DNA from: Sanguinoderma infundibulare
Lineage: Eukaryota > Basidiomycota > Agaricomycetes > Polyporales > Polyporaceae
Length of the DNA stretch: 64,000 bases
Reading direction: 5' to 3'
NCBI GenBank assembly: GCA_032821775.1
Contig: JAVLRN010000005.1
Span: 1,674,001-1,738,000, forward strand
Shown here one piece after another: positions 11,189 to 23,600 of this stretch; within the stretch, counting starts at the first letter, position 1; each line of letters begins with the position of its first letter. The translations under genes were made by a program, and so were the position numbers. Below the pieces are notes generated by a model, which saw only the letters and a list, made by a program, of their open reading frames with translations, searched no databases and had not been told where the DNA came from.

Positions 11189-14061
11189 CTAAGAGCAAGA
11201 TTCCGGCGCACATTCTACCGGAGTAGCCTCGCCGGACGGCGTTGTGGCAGCGTACCTCTCCAGAAGTCGCTCGACTACGTAAATCATCAGCGTCAAGTTC
11301 CAGCTAGGCGGGGGGACAGTGCTTACTAGCTGAGAGGTGTTTGCTGTACGCGCTGGAGTACCTCCTCATGTTGACCAAGTGCGGGCGGACCTTGGCGATC
11401 AGCTGCTCCTTCTGCTCGCCCTCAGCAACCGTGAGAGCCCGCTGGAGGACGTAGTCTAGCAGAAAAGGTTTAGTCAGTTTCACCAACGCAGGAACGAGGA
11501 CTTACTGCCGAACGAGTCCTTCATCAGGCCCATGACAGGGCTAAGACCGTCCTGCTTTGGGGTCATGATTTCGTCGATGAGCTGCCTACGGCTGTCCGCA
11601 TCCGCGGTGACCAAAGCCTTCTCGCAAACGTTCGAAGCGAACTTGTGCTTCGCCATGTTGTTCATCTGGCCAGTGAGTTTCGCAATGATCATGGTGCGAT
11701 CCTGCGGCTTTCCATGCTCCAAAACAAACTGCACAACATAGTTCTGGTCCGCCTGTCAGCCATGTCACGGATGGGAGCTTTGTGGACGTGGTACACACCC
11801 CGAACTGGTCAATCATGAGGTTGGAAACGTATTTGTGAAGCTCGTCAAGGAGCGGTCTTGTCTGCTCCTCCGGGAGGTACTCAAAGCACCGCTGGAGGAC
11901 TCGGCAGCCATACGGATGTGTAGAGAGCTCATACACACTTCCACGGAATGCAAGCACAAACCCGAGACGTTCAGGGACCACATGTTCGATGAGCTTTTGC
12001 ACAACCTATATCCCAACCGTCAATCACGAAACATATCACAGCACATAGAACGGAACGCACATGGTTGCCGTTAGCGTCCTTGACACACCGCAGGACGTTT
12101 GGACTGAGCTCCTGAACGAACATCGCCTGCTGATCAGGGTTTACGTACTCAATCCCCTAAGTAATATGACAATTAGTGATGTTCACAATCGTTCATCGGG
12201 TTGCCCACCTTCTGCACTACTCGGCAACCATACATTTGCAGCGCCAGGCCAAGAATTTGACCCTCCATCGTGGCGACAAGACGAGCCTTTTGCGGCACCG
12301 TGCCGTACTCGAACATCTTCTGCACAACCTGGAAACGCCGCCACCGTCAAATCCATTAATAACGCTCGCCACAAAACATGTGAGAGACAGACGCACGTAG
12401 TTGCCAAAGACATCCTGCATCAGCTGGATCGCATACTGCGGCACGATCTCGTCGAACACGATCTCCATCTCCTCGCTCGACGCGGACTCCAGCTTCTGCT
12501 GGATGAACCTCGACCCGTGCTGGTCCCCGCTGAATTCGACAATATACCCAAAGATGTCCTAGACCGAGTCCCGGCGTCAGCTCCCTACTGGTGCGAAGAT
12601 AGAGTTGTGTCGATCGAAGGAATCGAAGAATTGATACCCACCCTCAGCTCCCACTTGCGCGACTTGTTCGCCCGAAATTCATCCAGCTGCGCGCTTCGCA
12701 CCGCCCCATCGCCGCGTCGACCATGGCGACCGCCATGCACCGACCCAGGCCCCGCACCTGCGCCAGCATGGGGATGCATGCCGCCGTAGGGGACGCCTCG
12801 AGGGAGCTGTGGACTGTAATCTACAGCCGGGCCGTATGGAGATGAATGTGGCGACGGTGACGACCTGAGGTTAGCGTACAACACATTCTGCGGAGGCATG
12901 ACCTGACAGAAAGAGAGCCGTCAGCGTTTGAAACAGCTAATGGCCCGAAACGAGACAATCGTACCTGATCACGACGTTTGTCGCCCCCTGCCAACGGGTG
13001 GGGCGTGAGCATGGGCGAATGCGAAGGGGGCGCGTGGTAAACTAGCGGTTGGCCAGGGTAGTAATATTGGGAACCCAATGTGCGCGGAGAGTTGACATAG
13101 TCATAGAATTGCTGGACGTGGAGGTCAGCCATAGCATGAGGATGCAACGTCTGGGGTCCCAACCCAGGATATACATTTGGAGCGGCTGTCGCGTGAGTCA
13201 GAGCAGGCGACGACCCGTAGAGTGAGGGATCCGGCGTTGTGCGGTATGCGTCATAGGAATAGGAAGGGCCGGAGTAATATTGAGGATATTCGACCTGGGG
13301 ATAGCCACCGTAAGGTCCACGAGATTGTTGAGGGCCACGGGCTGGGTGGCCAGAAGTTGCGGAAGGAACCATGCCGGAAGGCTGAGGGCCCTGGCGGTAG
13401 CCATGCTGCTGTGAGAGACCGTATTCATCCTCGACCGCCATTCCCCGGAGGGCGACCGAAAGATCCGTGTCAACTAGCGAGGACGTCTGGAGGGAATCAT
13501 AGCTTCCAACAGGGTTAGCATTTTGGCCTAGAAGACCCGGACACATTAGCACATGGCGCGTATCTCAGCGCTGAGATAGCAGACGCACCAAGGACAGCGT
13601 TGTATTGCTGTGATGAGATCTGGCCTTGCTTGGACACGCCCGCTCCTGTCGCAGGCAAGCCGGCAGACTGTGCTGATACCTGCCTTGACCTCACCTGCGG
13701 CAGAAGTCACCGACGTCAGCTCTGAACTCTGCACGAAGCAAAGACAGCACCGGATGAACGGAGGCACAACGCCACATACCAAAGTCGACATGTCCTTCTG
13801 CTGCGCGTCCCCCACTTCATCCCACGTGCCGCTGGCGGACCGGGAGCCCCAGCCGTCGTTCAAGTTGTGGGACATGGACGACTCTGGGATGCTAGCGGCT
13901 GAGGAACTGGATGGGTGTCTTGACGCGGTCGCGCCTCCCCACACCTGTGGGCGCATTAGCGCACGGAGGGCGCCAGCTCGGGGTACGTAGCGGACACTCA
14001 CCTGCCAACCAGCGTTCAAACTCTTGAGACCATTCGAAGGAGCCATGGCGACACCGAACAT
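11189..14061 (-). CDS. Pumilio-family (PUF) RNA-binding protein
   Basis: PUF proteins bind mRNA 3' UTRs and recruit deadenylases. Exons from the 5' end are 14002-14061, 13780-13944, 13589-13694, 12965-13527, 12642-12902, 12397-12558, 12209-12328, 12061-12156, 11799-12005, 11506-11743, 11327-11455 and 11189-11274. They sum to 2193 nt (730 residues). The first 390 residues are disordered and rich in Gln, Tyr, Pro and Ser. The C-terminal half is a full Pumilio domain, with RNA-reading motifs in order SRFIQ, NYVVQ, CRVVQ, NHVVQ, CRVLQ, NYVVQ, SNVCE and NYVLQ, and it opens [20 protein letters not shown]. The intron 13695-13779 is placed at the acceptor CCGCAG; an acceptor 24 nt later is also in frame. 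The start could be Met 1 (14061) or Met 6 (14046). Likely cytoplasmic. Confidence 0.92.
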
Positions 14062-15474
14062 GTTCGCGGAGCCCTTCCTCTGCGAGTGTATCTAAATAAA
14101 TGCGTTCAGCTGACGGGTTCGCGAGACGGTGACGGCAAAACGAACGGGGTTCGGAGAACCGGAGGGAGAATGGCCGCGAGATTGGGAAGAAGAGCCAGAA
14201 GGTTTACGAGAGGCTTCGTGATTAGTTGCCGACATCTTATGGGCAAGCCGGGATCCTGGGTGGGGTGCCCAAGTTTATATGGAGGGAACGGGAAGCGAAG
14301 TGGTGACTCACATACGAAAGGCTACAATATACGGGCTCTACGCGGAGTGCAAGATGCGTTTGTTATAAAGCTGGACAACGGGCAATCAGCACGACATGAC
14401 AGACGACGAAGCGAATGGGGCCCAAAGGAAGAACGGGCGTGGGCCAAGGACGTTCGCGCGCGACGGGAAAAAGGAAGAGACGCGCCGAAACGCGTCCGAT
14501 CGCAGGCACGACGTCACTGGTAGCATGGGCCAAGAACTGGAAGCACTCACCACTATCGTACCGGGAACCGTGGGCGTCGGGGGAGGGGAGTGGGGGAGGG
14601 GGGCCTCTTAGGTTGGCAGGACGCTAACCTCGTGGGTGGAGGGTGAGCGCGAGAGCGGAGGCGAGTCCGTCGCGTCGAAAAGGGAGGGGGAAATGGGGAA
14701 AATAATGGTGGATTGGCATGTGCCTAATTTGATTCCGCTAAAACTCGAACTGAGCCGCGGTTGTTCGCTCGTCGGCCCAGTTGACACGTGTAACGCTCAC
14801 CGCAACAGCCCGCGTCCCCCGCCTGTCCGCCACCCTGCCCAACCATCTCCATTGCCTTTCCAGGCCGCTCGCCACCCCCGCCCTGGATCCCTCCTCCCAT
14901 ACCCGGCCACACCGCCGCTCGCACGCGTGCTTCCCATGCTTCCATCAAGTCCCGCGAACGCAACCCTGACGGAGGGATGCGCTCCCTCCCACGCCTATCC
15001 CTCCCGCGTCTCGCCAACGGCCCCCGCCCGAGAACCAGCGAGCTCGGGACGGAAGCTGCAACGCGATCGTCCATTGGCCATGAGCTTGCCACATTTCTGC
15101 AGACTCTGATCTGTTGGCCGCTGTCGGTCCGGGTAAGTCCACGGCCGAGCTTCCGGTCATACCGCTTCGCGGATGCATTTTTCACGACCGCTCCGGCTAC
15201 TCTCGATTGTCGTCGACATCATCGCGCCCCGCTGGCGCAGCCTCGTTCACGTCACCCAGGGGGCCCTGTTCCGTCAGAGATCACCCCGGAAAATTTTGCC
15301 TGCCTGGCGCTCTTCTGGTCTTGACGTTATTTGACATGTACAATCTTCTTCGACTCTGCATTACCGACCAAACGATAGTGAAGTAGATGTGATTTATAAC
15401 ATACAAACGGTGCAAGACAGCGAGGCATGATGATGTACGTGGCGAGCGCAAAGCCGGGTGAAAGCAGTGAAGGT
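14062..15474. other. 1.4-kb gap: PUF promoter side and kinesin 3' flank
   Basis: This is the longest gene-free stretch in the window. A G-rich run (about 14580-14615), which is pyrimidine-rich on the minus strand, fits a PUF leader or promoter. A second pyrimidine-rich run, this time on the plus strand (about 14805-15010), would fit a plus-strand promoter. After it I see only weak open frames (for example 14977-15324) with no recognisable domain, and a donor-like GGTAAGTCC near 15131. The minus-strand 3' flank of kinesin-1 fills the right end. No gene is called. Confidence 0.4.
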
Positions 15475-18400
15475 CTATCGCGAGTTGAAGTTGAACCACG
15501 ATTGCCGCTTGGCTAAAGGGCGAAGCGAGACAGAGGCAGTCAGCATGCGACGTCGGCGTGAATAAAGGATAGACACATACCGGAGCTGTTGGTGAAAGCA
15601 AGCGAACGACAAGCAAGGAAAAACGCAAAATCGTACGTTGTGAGCAACTAACCGAATAGCCGTGAAACAGGGCACGCACCCAGAGTCTTCGTTCTGCACT
15701 CTTGCCAAAGGGTTCGCCATGCTTGGGGACGCGGCCCCGGTGCTCGTGATCGTAGCTGCCGCGCTCCCTCCGCCACCCCGCAGCGGCTTGGCGATCCGGC
15801 CGAAGCTTAGTGGCGAGGAAGAAGCTGCCTTTTGGGCTATACGGCCAAGGAACAGGTCTCAGCCCAATACAGCGGTAAGCCACAATTTACGATCACGTAC
15901 CGCGCGCCTGGTCGAGGCGTTCCTTCACCGCCTGGAGTTGCACCTCGAATTTCTGGTTCTGCACCGCCAACCGACGGTCGGCATCCTGAAGGAGAGCCTC
16001 GAGGTTCTGTATCCGCTCGTTGCGCGCCAAGAGCTTGCGCTCCGCGATGCCAGCTTCCTTCTTGAGCGCCGAGTTCTGGTCGACAAGCTAACGAAACACG
16101 CGCATCAGCTAGACCGAGACGAAGCATCATTAACTCTATGCACGTCAAGCATACCTGCTTCTGGACGATGGTGAGTTGCTCCAAGTTGCGTTCCAAGAAC
16201 GCCATCTTCTTCTGTTGCGCCTTGCTGTTGCTGTTCCGAATAACGTTGTTGTACTGCTCCTTGATCTCGTCCAACTGGATCTCGAGCTCGACAACCTGGA
16301 CAACGCATGCGATCCGTGAGCGAAATGACAAATGACGGGTGAAATCTCGGCGGAGGATAGCCTATTACCTTCTCACACCGGTTCTGCAGGTCACGCATGA
16401 GCGACTTCTTGACGCCGTCGAACTCGGCAAGCTGCACGCTAATGGCCTTGCGAGTGCGCTCCAAGTCCTGCGCGCTCTCGGCCAAGTTCTTGCCTCCTTC
16501 GATGCCTGCCGACGTCACGGCAAAGGCGCGCTGCGAAGCGAACTAATGTATCAGTCGGGGAGGACAAGACTCCGGGGCAGCGTTGCGTACCTTGAGCTCC
16601 TCGTTGACGCTCTTAAGACCGTCGATGGTGGCGTTAAGAGTGCGGATCTCATTGCCCCTGATCTCCAGTTGCTGCTTGAGATCCTGGACTTCGCTGGCGT
16701 GTGCGTCGCGCTTCGCAGCGTACTGCGTCTCGAGCTTGTTCTGTATAAAAAGGTTGAAATTCTGCAATTGGTTGGGTCCTCGTAACGCCGATCAGACGTA
16801 CCTTAAGCTCAGCCATGGACTCGGCAATGTCCACATTGCTGATCTCCTCGTCGTGGATGGTCTTCTCTGCATACATGAAACAGTTGGTGTTAGAAGACAC
16901 TGGTGCCGTACACAGAACCGAACACGAACCGAGGAGCTCCTCATACTCCATCTCGAGGGCAGCAATGCGAGACTCGAGCTCGTCGCGCCTGCGCTGGTGC
17001 ATCTCATTCTCCTCCTGCACCTGCCGGAGGCGGTCGACGGTCTCGCGGATGAGGGTTTGGGTTTCGGCCAGACGTCGCCTGAGGGAGACGATATCGTCGT
17101 GGGAGAGGGTGGAAACGGCTTCGTCGGAGTCGATGGCATCGAGCTTTGCGAGGATCTGGCGCAACTGCTCGTCCTTTTCGGAGAAGGTGCCTTGCTATAT
17201 ACGCCACAGGGCGGCAGGGGAATGCAGATCAGACGCTCAGACACCGCGGACCCGAATAGAAGCACGACCCTGGCACTCACCGCGTCGAACTTGGCCATCA
17301 TGAGCGCCATCTTCTCCTGCTTCCGCTTCTCCTTGTCCTCCGCAGACGCGTCCTTCTGCGCTGCCTTGAGGTCCGCAATCGTCTTCTTGAGCTCCTCGAG
17401 CTCCCCCTTCGCATCCTGGTTCTGCTCCTTGAGGATGTCGATCGTGATGATGCTCTCCTTGTTGTCGTAGTTGAGCCGCTCGACCTGCAGACGGAGCTCG
17501 TTCAGCTGGCCGGACATCGACTTGTTCTCCGTCGAAAGCGACGTCTCCTGCTCCTTGAGGAACGTCAGCTCCTCCTTGAGCTCTGACACCAGCTTCTCCG
17601 CCGTCTTGAGCGTCGATTCCCTCTCCGCAAGTTGGTCACTGAGCTCGTTCTCGCGCTTCAAGAACTCCTCCCGCTCGTCTTTGTCCAGACCGACGACCGT
17701 AGGCGTCTGTGGACGGCTGTCCAAGTCGTTCCTGAGGTCCTGGAGCAACGGGTTAACGGGTGTCTGACTCCGGGTCGCAGACGGTGTTGACGGTGTCGGG
17801 GAAGCAGTCGGCTTCTTGGGGGCGGCGGAGGCAGGGGCGCCTGCCTTCTCAGGCGAGGCCCACTCTGCTTGGTCAACCTGTCCACCAGAGCGCCAGATGG
17901 CGAGCTCGGCTTCGAGGGCAGCAATGTACTTCTGATACGAAGAGTTGGAGGAATTCGCCTTGGAGAGGAGCGCCTTGAGCTCGAAGGGGGATAGCTCGGT
18001 GTTGACGCGGGCACTGTTCTTGATCGACTTTGCACGAATACCAAAGCGCAAAGTGGAGAGCGTTTCGGACTCGTTGTAGGATGAGGGAGAGCAGTTGATG
18101 ATAAGGGTCGTCCGTGAGTTACCACCGAGCGACTCTTGCAGGATACGAGTGAGCTTGGAATCACGATACGGGATATGCTTAGCCTACAACAAAAGAACGT
18201 CTTATCAGCCTTCCACCTCTATCCAACTCGGTATGAAGACTAACCTTGCCATCCGTAAGGGCATTGATGACCATTCCGAGGGCTGACAAGGACTTGTTGA
18301 TCTTCTTGGCTTCCTCCAAAGTTTGGCCAGATGCTCCAGTCTTGCCAACCTTCTCTGAACCTGCAAGATCGACCAGGTATAGGTTACCAGACTTCTGCGT

Positions 18401-19514
18401 GCCTGTCTCTGTGTTCTTCTGGTTGATGGTGATGAGGAAAATGGAGTGTGACCGAGACGACTCCGCGTTCATGTCTGGTCGTGTGTCACTCGTAAGGGTG
18501 ATCACAGGACGTATGATGTAAACGGCTTACTGGTATAGGACACCACACGAGCTGCACCTCCTTGACGCATGATCTCGTATACTTCTTGTGCGCTGCTGAC
18601 ATAGAAGTCGGACAGGCCCTTCACGTACACGCCTTTTGACTTCTCCTCGTGGACCTGGAGATTGTCGTTCTGGGCTGCAAACCGAGGTAGCCAGAAGGTT
18701 ATACATGTGCCATCGCAGGAAAGACAACAGGTAAGGCTCACGCGCGAGCAAGTCCCTGATCCTCTCTAGATAGATTTCCATGTACGACACCTTCACAAGA
18801 TACTCTAGATGTGCATCTGACTCAACGATTGACTGGAAGATCTGTTCGGTTATACGGGGTATCAAGCCTTTGAGGTCGGCGTTGTCTATGTCGGCACCCT
18901 GTGTGGCGTAGGTTAGTGCATACAGTAAGGGATTCACGTGTTGCGTACCATCATAGTAAACGTCTTTCCACTACCAGTCTGACCGTACGCGAACACCGTG
19001 CCATTGTAGCCATCAAGGACATCTGTGCAGAGAAGGAGGTGAGCCTAACGGAGAACCGCAAGGCAAACGGGATATCCGATGTGTCCGAAGCCTTTGCATC
19101 AGTGGGGAACGCCAAGGACCCCGCGGACGCGGCCGGAAAACGCGTGAACGAGTGGATGGGGACACTACTTACCCTTAACGGTGCTGAAACGAACTCAACG
19201 TCTGCCACCCTGATAAAAAGAAGAGCACTCACTCCTTGACTCCGTAATCGAAGACCTCGTGTTGCTTGCTCCCTGGAGGGAACACTCGGTCGAACGTGAA
19301 ACCATCCCGCTCCGGCCCCGAGCTCAGCTGAGCAGATCGGACGTTGACGGTCTGCAGGTTCTCATCAAAGGAGACTACGGTCTCCCCGCCCTCCCGCTGC
19401 TCGATGGCATTTGTGGGCCGGAATCTAGAACCATCCCAATCAGCCGGACGTCGAAATTGCGCAAAGGGGGAACGAAGGTGCATACCTGCAGACTACTTTG
19501 ATGTTGGTGGACAT
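15475..19514 (-). CDS. Conventional kinesin heavy chain (kinesin-1)
   Basis: This is the plus-end-directed microtubule motor that drives vesicle transport towards the hyphal tip. The motor domain is complete and N-terminal: VVCRFRPTN, P-loop GQTGSGKT, switch [12 protein letters not shown], switch II DLAGSEK, and microtubule-binding [20 protein letters not shown] neck and long coiled coils follow, then the fungal tail with an IAK-type autoinhibitory motif ([12 protein letters not shown]) and the end [11 protein letters not shown]. About 960 residues, normal for fungal kinesin-1, with more than a dozen introns. The start at 19514 gives [10 protein letters not shown]. An 11-nt exon at 19173-19183 is needed to join GVK to DVLDGYNG (introns 19184-19232 and 19023-19172). 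The last intron, about 165 nt, joins EDS to AKRQSW and could hide a 9-nt exon. It is transcribed towards the PUF gene. Confidence 0.95.
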
Positions 19515-20034
19515 GGCAGGTCGTGGATGGTGCTAATCGAGAGGCACGGCGAAAGGAGGGAAGAACACGGTTTGCAGCTTCGTTACGGACTGATGGCCGA
19601 GGTATATGGTACACGCGGTACGAAAGCGTGCGGTCTATAGACAAGAAAGAAGAGACGAAGGAGAGGAGCAGAAGACCGACGAAAGTCTTGAGGCCTGCGC
19701 AGGGCCTGTGGGCGGAGAGCAGGTCTAAAGCAGGCAAGCAGACATGGGCCACCTATTTACGGCTGTCGTCAAGCACGCGCCAAGTCGCGCACGCGTCTTT
19801 AGCGCTCCATATACGGAAACTCGTCCGTTGCTCGTCCGCGTACCAGCCGAGGAAGCGAGGGCAAAGACTAAAGTACGGGGCACGGATTTCTGTCGGATAT
19901 TTGCAACACTGCAAGAAATATAGAATACACAGATGCTGAGTGGTACAGAGAGATCTAGAACAGTCCTGCGGTGCGATAGTTGGAGCCTACAATATATGCT
20001 GCGCCAGCGGGCGAGGGAATAGGGTAAACGGCAA
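19515..20034. other. Kinesin-1 upstream region and ELOF1 3' flank
   Basis: These 520 bp lie between two tandem minus-strand genes. Coding-strand pyrimidine enrichment is seen next to the kinesin start (about 19530-19720), and one ACGCGT occurs at 19791-19796. The part next to ELOF1 (about 19860-20034) is A/T-richer and reads as 3' flank. No gene is seen. Confidence 0.4.
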
Positions 20035-20470
20035 TCAGTCGTCGCTGTCTACAGACGGCGCGCGGGGGACTCTGCTGGTGGATGCGACTGTCCTACGGGT
20101 GGAGGACGAGGTGGCTTCCTTCTCAGCAGCATCGGCGGCATCGATCCACTCTGAGTAGATGTCAATGGGCTCCGTCAAATCTATGGAGTGATGGTTAGTC
20201 ACAAGGATAAACGCGGAGAGGAGGAGGCGCACGATTTGCTTTACTCTGATACCTCTGGTCGCACACTTTGCACAAGAGTTGTGCGACACCCTCCTTCCTG
20301 TTGATCCGAACGGAGACAGACTTGTCGTGGTGGCAAAACAAGCAGGTGAAGTTGGTTTCTGTATATGTTGTTGGCGTCACGTTCAATAAGCACGGACAGG
20401 TGCACGCACCCAAAGGATCCTTCTTGCGCGATGGGGCGGGCTTGCGAGAGGACTTTTTACGTTTGCCCAT
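20035..20470 (-). CDS. ELF1: Transcription elongation factor 1 homologue (Elf1/ELOF1)
   Basis: This small zinc-ribbon protein binds elongating RNA polymerase II, helps passage through nucleosomes and acts in transcription-coupled repair. Exons are 20410-20470, 20245-20358 and 20035-20180, summing to 321 nt (106 residues). It opens with the basic tail MGKRKKSSRKPAPSRKKDPL. The zinc ribbon has four cysteines in two CxxC pairs (FTCLFCHHDKSVSV and LLCKVCDQRYQ), followed by the signature LTEPIDIYSEWIDAADAAE. The C-terminus is an acidic, Ser-rich tail (SVDSDD), common in fungal Elf1. The intron 20181-20244 splits the codon for Asn in QNLTEP. It shares a 205-bp divergent promoter with kinesin-5. Confidence 0.95.
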
Positions 20471-20675
20471 GGTGGCGGACGAGCAGTAGTGCGGCGAGCG
20501 TGAAGCCTGCGGCCGAGGCCCGAGTACAGTGGGATAAGCGCCTCCCGGAAGAAGAGTTCCCACGATGCGATCACGTGGGGTACGCGACGCGCGCGTGGTT
20601 GTGAACTTGAACTCTGAGTCTCCGAGTCGTCTGCAACTGCGTCTCTTGTCGTTGCCCTCGCTCTCTCCACCCGCC
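20471..20675. promoter_or_regulatory. Bidirectional promoter of ELF1 and kinesin-5, with CACGTG
   Basis: Only 205 bp separate the two start codons. A palindromic E-box CACGTG lies at 20572-20577, followed by the CG-rich GACGCGCGCG near 20586. The stretch before the kinesin-5 ATG is pyrimidine-rich (CTCTCTCCACCCGCC). The E-box could bind a bHLH factor; this is inference from the motif only. Confidence 0.45.
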
Positions 20676-23600
20676 ATGGCCTCTCGCCGCCCCCCGTCTC
20701 GCGCTCGCACTTCTGCTATGCCCCCACCACAACCTGCGCTCGCCCGGCCCCGCTCTGTGCTTCAGAAATCCGACTCCTCCCAGCGATCAACCGCCGACCA
20801 TAGCCCCGACGCAAATCCCTCCAAGATCGCGTCGTCTTCACAACCGAAACCCACATCTGCAGACTCAGAGGCAAACATTAAGGTCGTCATCCGTTGTCGT
20901 CGCCGCTCCGAGCGTGAGATCCAAGATAACTCGCCGATTATCGTTACTACCAACGGGCCGCGTGGAGAGGACATCACTATTGAAACATCTGTTCCCACCA
21001 ATACCTTTGGCGTCGTTGCACTTCCCACCACCCGGACCTATCCTTTCGACGTCGTATTTGGACCAGAAGCTGATCAAGCCACAGTCTACAATGACGTTGT
21101 CCATCCCATGCTCGAAGAAGTCCTCTTGGGGTACAACTGCACCCTCTTCGCGTACGGACAAACCGGCACAGGAAAGACGTACGTCGCAGTTGCATATGAG
21201 CCTGCTCGTCCATCTCTCATCAGCACGAATAGGCACACTATGCAGGGTGATCTAACCACTACTCCACTCGGTAACCCTTCCCAATTAGCGGGTATGATAC
21301 CCCGTGTCCTCTTCAAGCTCTTCCAGCACCTGGAAGCGACCGCGACAGACTTCAGTGTAAAAATTTCTTTCGTGGAGCTTTACAACGAAGAACTCCGCGA
21401 CCTCCTCGCACCCGATCTTGCTGCCCCGTCCGGTTCGAACCAGCCAATGGGCATGGGTGCTCACAAAGACGCTCCTCAGCAGCCGAACCTCAAGCTCTTT
21501 GACGACGCTAAGAAGGGTGGCGTTATCATTCAGGGCTTGGAGGACACCCCCGTTCGAACCGTCACAGACGCGCTCGCCCTCCTCACCAAAGGTAGCCAGC
21601 GGAGACAGATCGCCGCCACCAAGTTCAACGACCACTCTAGTCGATCTCACTCCGTCTTCTCCATCACCATCCACTCAACCACCGCCTCCTCCTCTGGTGA
21701 TGGCCTTCTTCGCGTCGGGAAGCTCAACCTTGTCGACCTCGCCGGGTCCGAGAACATCGGTCGCTCCGGCGCGGAGAACAAGCGTGCACGGGAAGCTGGC
21801 ATGATCAACCAGAGTCTCCTCACGCTCGGCCGAGTGATCAACGCTCTCGTTGACAATTCCTCGCATGTGCCATACCGGTAAGCCGCACGTAAACCTCTTG
21901 CTGAACCGCCATCACTGACCGTACGCCAGTGAATCGAAGCTCACCCGCCTACTCCAAGACTCCCTCGGAGGCCGTACCAAGACCTGCATCATCGCGACCG
22001 TCTCGCCCGCGCGCTCGAACATGGAGGAGACCCTCTCGACGCTCGACTACGCCATCCGCGCAAAGTCGATCAGGAACCGCCCCGAGGTGAACCAGCAGAT
22101 GACGCGCAACGCCCTCATCAAAGACTACGTCGCCGAGATCACGCGCCTGCACGCGGACCTGCGCGCCGTACGCGAGAAGAGCGGAATTATTATCTCCGAG
22201 GAGAGCTGGGCCAAGATGACGGCCGAGCAGGAGCTCAAGGAGACGGAGCGCCTCGAGGCGGTCAAGCAGATCGAGATCCTCGAGGGGCAGATGAAGGCCG
22301 TCAGGGAGGAGTTCGAAGAGGCGATGACGCTGCTGGCGCGGACGGACGAGGAGTTGCGTGTGACGAAGGACAGGCTTGAGGGTACGACGACGGAGTTGCT
22401 TGGGACAAGGAAGCAACTCTCGGCCGTGGAGGGTGCGCTCGAAGAAGAGATCGTCGTTCGTCAGGCACATCAGAATACGGAGCAGGCCCTGCATGGCGTT
22501 GTCGAGGAGTGGAAGGGCGTCGCTCGTCAGTACGAGGGCGACGTCACTGGTCTCCTTGGCAAACTAGGTGGGTTGATTGCGTTTCCCTTGAGACGTTCCC
22601 TTTACTCAGTTTGCCCTTCAGAGCGTAAAACGGTGGCGTTCGGCGCGAATGTAAAGGCCGTTAGCACCCACAGCAAGACGCTCGCGAACGAGTCTCAGAT
22701 GATGTTGTCTAAGGTCGACACTTTCATGAAGACCGCAACCCAGCACCTCAACAAGGTCAAGGCCGAGACTGAGCAGTTCCAGACCAAGGAGATCGAGGCT
22801 CTCTCGGTGATCTCCAGCCGCATCAAGGAGCAGCTCGAGAAGGTCCAGGAGTCGCTGAAGCTCATCCATGCCAAGGAGGACGCGTCCAAGGAGACCATCG
22901 AAACTATGAAAACAACTATCACCGAAGCGCAGGAGGGTATGAAGACGGGCTTTGCTGCGTACGCCGAGGAGCTTCGCCAACATTGCGAGTTTATCTGCCA
23001 GGAAGCCGAGACGACTAGCCTGGCCAGTTGTAATGCAGTAAGCTCCGCCCTGTTTTGTTGGCTGTCCTTAGGCTGACTCCATGACATAGGTCGAGAAGGC
23101 TTTCCAAGAGCTCGGGGCGCTCACAGAAGCCATCAAGCAAGAAGCTCTCGAGTTCATCGCGACGGAGCGCAAAACGCTCCAAGAAGCGAAAGCCCTCGCA
23201 GACAACACGACCAACACCGAGATCCTCCGCCTGAAGCAGCAAAACGCCCTCCTGACCCGCCTTCTTGAGACTGAACGAGTCGAAGCGAAGCGCTCTGCTG
23301 ACGCGCTTCTGGAGCGCATCGCAGGCCTGCTGGGCGACTACACAAACGAGCGCGACCGCAGTTTGCGCGAGACGTTCTCTGAGATGACGGGGAGCAACAC
23401 CGCGGCGGAGCACGAGATGCAGCAGCTTGGTCAGAAGCAGGGGCAGCAGCTCGACGCTGCTGTCGCGCGGGGAAGCCAGTGGAGTGAACATCTTACGAAG
23501 AGGGGTGTGGAGGGCAAGAGGTTACGGGATGGTGGTATCAAGGTAAGCTTTGTTGAACTAGGTGATAGGGTGTGTATGCTGACTTGTCTGGGTAGTTTGT

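Noticed and set aside
14636..15109. 157-residue plus-strand open frame
   Set aside because: Its composition follows the local CT-rich sequence, it has no domain, and no consistent splice sites or partner exons are seen.
16583..17470. 295-residue plus-strand open frame inside kinesin-1
   Set aside because: It lies opposite well-defined coiled-coil exons of kinesin-1 and is a shadow of their codon pattern.
20565..20675. Upstream in-frame ATG at 20565 for kinesin-5
   Set aside because: It would place the N-terminus inside the 205-bp divergent promoter, and the ATG at 20676 has a far better context (CCGCCATGG).
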